Shown here piece after piece: positions 4,696 through 8,636 of a stretch of DNA of 8,636 nucleotides. Source of the DNA: CAZMOK01 sp964567785. Its GTDB lineage: Bacteria; Bacteroidota; Bacteroidia; Bacteroidales; JAGOPY01. Positions within the stretch are counted from its first letter, which is position 1. Each line of letters opens with the position of its first letter. The notes under the pieces were generated by a model, which was not told the DNA's origin, searched no databases, and saw only the letters and a list, made by a program, of their open reading frames with translations. The DNA lies in assembly GCA_964567785.1 (NCBI GenBank), contig CAZMOK010000093.1:1-8636 (forward strand), read 5' to 3'. Both the position numbers and the translations under genes were made by a program.

Positions 4696-7482
4696 ATGGA
4701 ATACAATTTTAACAGGATAGAAGAAAAATGGCAGAAATACTGGGCCAGGGAAAAAACTTTCAAGGCCCATAACAAATCGGAAAAGCCAAAATATTATGTT
4801 CTCGACATGTTCCCATACCCATCGGGCGCCGGATTGCACGTAGGCCATCCGCTTGGGTATATCGCCTCAGATATCTATTCCCGCTATAAAAGACTGGAGG
4901 GGTTCAATGTCCTCCATCCCATGGGATTCGATGCCTATGGCCTGCCGGCCGAACAGTATGCGATCCAGACCGGGACGCACCCGGCCGTTACCACAGAGAA
5001 GAACATAAAAAGGTACAGGGATCAGCTCGACCGCATTGGTTTCTCCTACGACTGGGACCGTGAGGTAGTGACCTGCGACCCCTTTTACTACAAATGGACC
5101 CAGTGGACATTCATCCGGCTTTTCCGGCACTGGTATAATAACGACACCAATAAGGCAGAGCCGATAGAAGGGCTTGTGAAGAGATTTGAATCTGAAGGCA
5201 ATTCACAGGTGAATGCCGCCTGCGATCCGGTTGATGACTTTTCGGCCAAAGAATGGAAAGCCATGAGCGAAAAGGAGCAGCAGGAGGTGCTGATGAACTA
5301 CCGCCTGGCCTACCTCTCGGAAACAATGGTGAACTGGTGCCCCGAACTGGGGACGGTACTGGCCAACGACGAGGTGAAGGAAGGATTCTCGGAGCGTGGC
5401 GGACATCCGGTTGAAAGAAAGTTGATGAAGCAATGGCTCCTCAGGGTCTCGGCCTATGCCCAGCGTCTGCTCGAAGGGCTGGAAACGCTCGACTGGACCG
5501 AATCGCTCAAGGAGGTGCAGCGGAACTGGATCGGGCGCTCCGAAGGGGCCTCGGTCAACTTCAGCATAGAAGGGCACGACGATACCATCGAGGTGTTCAC
5601 CACCCGTCCCGATACCCTATGGGGTGCCACATTCATGGTGCTGGCCCCTGAGCACGAACTGGTGGAGAAGATCACCACCCCCGACAAAAAGGAGGAGGTT
5701 GACAAATATGTGACATGGGCAAAGAACCGCTCGGAGCGCGACCGCATGTCGGAGGTGAAAAGCATTACCGGGCAGTTCACCGGCGCCTGGGGCATCAACC
5801 CCGTTAACGGAGAAAAGCTGCCCATATGGATTGCCGATTACGTGCTGATGGGCTACGGCACAGGAGCCATCATGGCCGTACCGGCGCACGACAGCCGCGA
5901 CTTTGCCTTTGCACGCCATTTCGATATCCCGGTCATACAGGTGGTGGTCGGGAAAGGAGAAGAAGCTTCCGGCACGGACAACTGGACCGGCTCATACGAT
6001 GCCAAAGAGGGCACCATGGTCAATTCTGGCTTCATCAACGGGATGGAGGTGCCTGAAGCGATCAGGAATACCATCGATTTCCTTGAAAAGGAGGGTGTAG
6101 GTTACGGCACTGTGAACTACCGCCTGAGGGATGCCATCTTCAGCCGCCAACGCTACTGGGGCGAACCTTTCCCGGTCTATTACAAGGACGGTATGCCTTA
6201 CATGCTCGATGAAAGCGACCTCCCGCTCGAGCTGCCCGACGTGGACAAGTACCTCCCCACTGAAACCGGCGACCCGCCACTGGCGCGTGCCAAAGACTGG
6301 CAGACGAAGGAGGGATACCCGCTCGAAACCAACACCATGCCCGGCTTTGCCGGTTCAAGTGGCTATTACCTAAGGTACATGGACCCCTGGAACGACAAGG
6401 CGTACTTTTCGAAAGAGGCCAACGAGTACTGGCGGAATGTTGACCTGTACATCGGCGGTGATGAGCACGGCACGGGCCACCTGATCTATTCCAGGTTCTG
6501 GAACAAGTTCCTCTACGACACCGGCCTTGCCTGTGAAGAGGAACCGTTCAAAAAACTCATCAACCAGGGAAAGATACAGGGCAGGTCCAACTTCGTTTAC
6601 CGGATCACGGGCACCAACACTTTTGTATCGCATAACCTGCGTAAGGAGTACGATTACACTGCCCTGCACGTCGACATCGACCTGGTCGACAATGACGTGC
6701 TTGACATCGAGGCTTTCAAGCAGTGGAGGCCTGAATTTGCCGGTGCGGAGTTCATCCTCGAAGACGGTAAGTACCTCTGCGGCTGGGAGGTTGAAAAGAT
6801 GTCGAAATCGAAGCACAACGTGCAAAACCCCGACGACCTCATCGAAAGGTACGGCGCCGATACGCTCAGGATGTACGAAATGTTCCTGGGCCCGCTCGAA
6901 ATACACAAGCCCTGGGATACCAACGGCATAGAGGGCGTGTTCAGGTTTTTGAAAAAATACTGGAGGCTGTTCTTCGACAAGGACGGTAATTTCAATGTCT
7001 CTGACGATGAGCCATCTGCGGCCGAGCTGAAGGCACTGCACAAGACCATCAAAAAGGTGAAAGACGATATCGAAAGATTCTCTTTCAACACAGCCGTAAG
7101 CAGTTTTATGATCTGTGTGAACGAGCTGACCGACCTGAAGTGCAGCAAGCGGGCCATCCTTGAGCCGCTCAACATCATCATTTCGCCCTATGCCCCTCAC
7201 ATAGCCGAGGAGCTAAGGGAGATGCTGGGACACGGGGGTTCTGTTTCATATGAGCAGTTCCCCGAATTCAATGAAGAATACATCAGGGAAGACACTTTTA
7301 CCTATCCTGTTTCGTTCAATGGTAAGCTGCGGTTCAAGCTCGAGCTGCCTGCCGACATTTCGAAAGAAGATGCTGAGAAGAAGGTGCTCGAAGATGAACA
7401 GGCACAAAAATGGATCGAGGGCAAAACGGTGCGGAAAGTGATCGTGGTGCCGAAAAAGATCATCAACGTGGTTGTATCCTGA
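4696..7482 (+). CDS. leuS: Leucyl-tRNA synthetase
   Basis: Charges tRNA-Leu with leucine in the cytoplasm and proofreads mischarged tRNA. This 928-residue class I synthetase has the HIGH-type motif HVGH at 48-51 after PYPSGAGL, and KMSKS at 701-705. The CP1 editing domain (about 225-430) keeps TTRPDT at 302-307 and AVPAHDSRD with the editing aspartate at 399. The core motif RQRYWGEPFPV starts at 484, GGDEHGTGHL precedes the anticodon-binding part (about 735-860), and the C-terminal domain ends with EGKTVRKVIVVPKKIINVVV. Two features match Bacteroidota LeuRS: an insertion at about 150-205, and a zinc-module region with only Cys215 of VNWCP left (CPELG, later SERGG). It is longer than E. coli LeuRS (860). 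It opens a two-gene unit with the DUF3108 gene, which starts in its stop codon. Confidence 0.98.
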   Translation: MEYNFNRIEEKWQKYWAREKTFKAHNKSEKPKYYVLDMFPYPSGAGLHVGHPLGYIASDIYSRYKRLEGFNVLHPMGFDAYGLPAEQYAIQTGTHPAVTTEKNIKRYRDQLDRIGFSYDWDREVVTCDPFYYKWTQWTFIRLFRHWYNNDTNKAEPIEGLVKRFESEGNSQVNAACDPVDDFSAKEWKAMSEKEQQEVLMNYRLAYLSETMVNWCPELGTVLANDEVKEGFSERGGHPVERKLMKQWLLRVSAYAQRLLEGLETLDWTESLKEVQRNWIGRSEGASVNFSIEGHDDTIEVFTTRPDTLWGATFMVLAPEHELVEKITTPDKKEEVDKYVTWAKNRSERDRMSEVKSITGQFTGAWGINPVNGEKLPIWIADYVLMGYGTGAIMAVPAHDSRDFAFARHFDIPVIQVVVGKGEEASGTDNWTGSYDAKEGTMVNSGFINGMEVPEAIRNTIDFLEKEGVGYGTVNYRLRDAIFSRQRYWGEPFPVYYKDGMPYMLDESDLPLELPDVDKYLPTETGDPPLARAKDWQTKEGYPLETNTMPGFAGSSGYYLRYMDPWNDKAYFSKEANEYWRNVDLYIGGDEHGTGHLIYSRFWNKFLYDTGLACEEEPFKKLINQGKIQGRSNFVYRITGTNTFVSHNLRKEYDYTALHVDIDLVDNDVLDIEAFKQWRPEFAGAEFILEDGKYLCGWEVEKMSKSKHNVQNPDDLIERYGADTLRMYEMFLGPLEIHKPWDTNGIEGVFRFLKKYWRLFFDKDGNFNVSDDEPSAAELKALHKTIKKVKDDIERFSFNTAVSSFMICVNELTDLKCSKRAILEPLNIIISPYAPHIAEELREMLGHGGSVSYEQFPEFNEEYIREDTFTYPVSFNGKLRFKLELPADISKEDAEKKVLEDEQAQKWIEGKTVRKVIVVPKKIINVVVS

Positions 7483-8318
7483 TGAAAACAGAGGAACATA
7501 AAGAGCTGAGGAGAAACCGCCACTGGCAGGCCTGTTTGCTTTTCCTTTCCTTTCTATGGCTGGCCAGCCTGCCTGGTTTATCGCAGGATCACGCTTTCCG
7601 CACGGTTGAGAATGATGAATTCGGCCACGGTGAAGAGCTTACCTACCGGGTTTTCTATGATTCCTGGCTCACCCACTGGCTCACAGCCGGCATCGGGACC
7701 ATGAAGATCTACGAGGACCCTGTGACGGTCAGGGGAAGGGAAACCTACAAGATCGAGGTGACCGGCAATTCCACCGGGTTGTTTACGCTTTTCTATAAGG
7801 TAAGAGACAAGTTCACCTCTTTTGTAGACAAGCAGGCCCTGGTGCCCCTGCGGTTCCTTAGGGATACCCATGAAGGGAAGTTCAAGCTGAAGGACGAGGT
7901 TGATTTCGACCATAAGAACCTCACAGCCACCAGCTTCAAGAAAACCAAGGAGATCACCCCGGGCGTGCAGGACATTGTTTCGGCCTTTTATTACGTGCGT
8001 ACCATGGATTTCGACACGGCCGAGGCGGGCGATGCCTATTATCTTAATTTTCACCTCGATGATTCGGTGTACCGCAGCAAGATCATCTTCATGGGGCGCG
8101 ACTGGGTGAAGACCAGCCTGGGGAAGTTCTACTGCATGGGCTTCAAGCCCAAGGTGGCGCAGGGCGATCTCTTCAAGGAGCCTTACCCCATGATGCTCTG
8201 GGTCACCGACGACCGCAACAAGATCCCCATCCTCGCCAAATCAGGCGTCTACATTGGTTCCATAACCCTCGAGCTGATCGAATATAAGGGGCTGAAGTAC
8301 CCGCTGGGAAGACAGTAG
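7482..8318 (+). CDS. Secreted DUF3108 domain protein
   Basis: A 278-residue protein with an N-terminal signal sequence: basic residues at 8-13, a hydrophobic core at about 17-31 and a probable cleavage after LSQ near residue 35. The mature part fits DUF3108: GEELTYRVFYDSWL near 50-63, STGLFTLFYKVRDKFTSF in the middle, and the DIVSAFYYVRTMDF segment. No catalytic motif, lipobox cysteine or further membrane segment is visible, so it is likely periplasmic or surface-exposed with no known activity. The ATG overlaps the last base of the leuS stop codon (TGATG), which favours this start and translational coupling; an upstream in-frame ATG at 7410 would only add non-hydrophobic residues encoded inside leuS and bury the signal peptide. 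Coupling to leuS is probably for expression, not shared function. Family assignment is by remembered pattern and moderately sure. Confidence 0.87.
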   Translation: MKTEEHKELRRNRHWQACLLFLSFLWLASLPGLSQDHAFRTVENDEFGHGEELTYRVFYDSWLTHWLTAGIGTMKIYEDPVTVRGRETYKIEVTGNSTGLFTLFYKVRDKFTSFVDKQALVPLRFLRDTHEGKFKLKDEVDFDHKNLTATSFKKTKEITPGVQDIVSAFYYVRTMDFDTAEAGDAYYLNFHLDDSVYRSKIIFMGRDWVKTSLGKFYCMGFKPKVAQGDLFKEPYPMMLWVTDDRNKIPILAKSGVYIGSITLELIEYKGLKYPLGRQ

Positions 8319-8332
8319 CTCGGAAGCGCAGG

Positions 8333-8348
8333 GGCTCAGAGGCTCAGG
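8333..8348 (+). repeat. Octamer pair GGCTCAGN
   Basis: GGCTCAGA is directly followed by GGCTCAGG, 15 bases after the DUF3108 stop codon. With only two units this could be chance, but it fits the style of the neighbouring arrays. Confidence 0.4.
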
Positions 8349-8381
8349 AGGATAGTCGTCAGTCAAGTTAGTCAGCAGTAA

Positions 8382-8409
8382 GTTCTGAGTTCTAAGTTCT
8401 GAGTTCTGA
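8382..8409 (+). repeat. Heptamer array GTTCTRA, four units
   Basis: Units are GTTCTGA, GTTCTAA, GTTCTGA and GTTCTGA in exact 7-base register, followed by the decayed GTTAATA. Just upstream, 8354-8380 has loosely repeated AGTC/GTCAG strings of similar spacing. Confidence 0.75.
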
Positions 8410-8434
8410 GTTAATATGCGGAAATCCGCTGTAT

Positions 8435-8460
8435 CCGTTTCACGGCGTTCACGGGGTTCC
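8435..8460 (+). repeat. 26-base dispersed repeat, copy 2
   Basis: Matches 3695-3720 at 23 of 26 positions without gaps and in the same orientation. The three differences are in the two bases before the CGTTCACGGG core and one base after it. Sequence similarity stops at both edges, so the 26 bases look like a discrete unit. Confidence 0.65.
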
Positions 8461-8557
8461 AATTCTTTCCATTACAAAGTACAAGATGGGTGTTCAAGTT
8501 CCAAGTTTCAATATTCTCGGTTCTGTGCCTTACCCTAACACCGTAAAACCGATACAC

Positions 8558-8609
8558 TTTGACCCACCGTCGCTAAAGCTTTGGTAGGCAGGGCAATTCC
8601 GGCAATAAT
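8558..8609 (+). repeat. Composite hairpin plus nonamer element, copy 2
   Basis: CCCACC at 8563-8568 pairs with GGTAGG at 8583-8588 (one mismatch) around a 14-base loop holding the palindrome AAAGCTTT. The lead-in TTTGACCC and the trailing GGCAATTCC, GGCAATAAT nonamers match the minus-strand element at 1546-1604 in order and spacing. The loop shares TCGCTA with copy 1. It is therefore a second, diverged copy in the opposite orientation. Confidence 0.7.
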
Positions 8610-8636
8610 CCAGCAGTTCATAAAATAAACAATGAG

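Larger units (their letters stand above)
8319..8636. other. Repeat-filled region downstream of the DUF3108 gene
   Basis: These 318 bases to the window edge hold no credible gene. They contain GGCTCAGN octamers, a GTTCTRA heptamer array, the second 26-base repeat, a loosely 7-periodic stretch near 8498-8515 (TTCAAGTTCCAAGTTTCAA) and the second hairpin-nonamer composite. No T-tailed hairpin was found as a terminator for the leuS unit. The last bases include an ATG at 8632 that could start a gene beyond the edge, but this cannot be judged. Confidence 0.75.

Noticed and set aside
6370..7200. Long minus-strand open frame opposite leuS
   Set aside because: leuS is an unmistakable gene over this whole stretch. 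GC-rich third positions often leave antisense frames open, and the 276-residue translation shows no family motif.
7410..7481. Upstream in-frame start for the DUF3108 gene
   Set aside because: It would add 24 residues encoded within leuS and place the signal peptide internally, while the ATG at 7482 sits in the leuS stop codon and gives a normal signal sequence.
8632..8636. Start of a following gene at the ATG at 8632
   Set aside because: Only five bases remain, and the surrounding AACAATGAG also matches the reversed ATTGTTC repeat family, so no call can be supported.

Overview
The window looks like chromosomal DNA of a member of the Bacteroidota, probably an environmental Bacteroidales-like lineage. 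The reasons are: a leucyl-tRNA synthetase of the Bacteroidota type (long insertion before the VNWCP motif, zinc-ligand cysteines mostly lost); starts without a clear Shine-Dalgarno sequence; upstream boxes fitting the Bacteroidota -7 consensus TAnnTTTG; and separate cysC, cysD and cysN genes rather than a cysNC fusion. There are six protein genes, all of recognisable families, and no RNA gene, transposase or CRISPR array was seen.

Layout. On the minus strand, reading right to left, are ftsX (4618-3740), a 286-base gap, then cysC (3453-2836), cysD (2852-1863, overlapping cysC by 17 bases), a 337-base repeat-filled gap, and cysN (1525-245). On the plus strand, diverging from ftsX, are leuS (4696-7482) and a secreted DUF3108 protein (7482-8318) whose start codon overlaps the leuS stop by one base. 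The 77-base ftsX/leuS gap holds two outward-facing -7-like boxes forming an inverted repeat, plus a 15-base palindrome at the expected leuS transcription start.

How the genes work together. CysD and CysN form the GTP-driven ATP sulfurylase that makes adenosine 5'-phosphosulfate (APS) from sulfate, and CysC phosphorylates it to PAPS. No PAPS/APS reductase or sulfotransferase lies in the window, so it cannot be told whether PAPS serves assimilation or sulfonation. FtsX (division and peptidoglycan hydrolase control), LeuRS (translation) and DUF3108 are functionally unrelated to the cys set.

The most unusual content is between the genes. All four longer gaps (1-244, 1526-1862, 3454-3739, 8319-8636) are mosaics of short tandem arrays, mostly of exact 7-base period but with different unit sequences (CTTCACN, CCCAGCN, GGGTTAC, AAATTCT, ATTRYTM, GTTCTRA), plus a 9-base family (GACAATNNN), a hairpin element joined to that 9-base family, and a 26-base dispersed repeat. 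Several families recur in two or more gaps. Two arrays have G3N4 spacing and are candidate G-quadruplexes flanking cysN. This looks like a genome-wide intergenic repeat system, comparable in style to the heptanucleotide STRR repeats of cyanobacteria, but its origin and role cannot be decided from one window.
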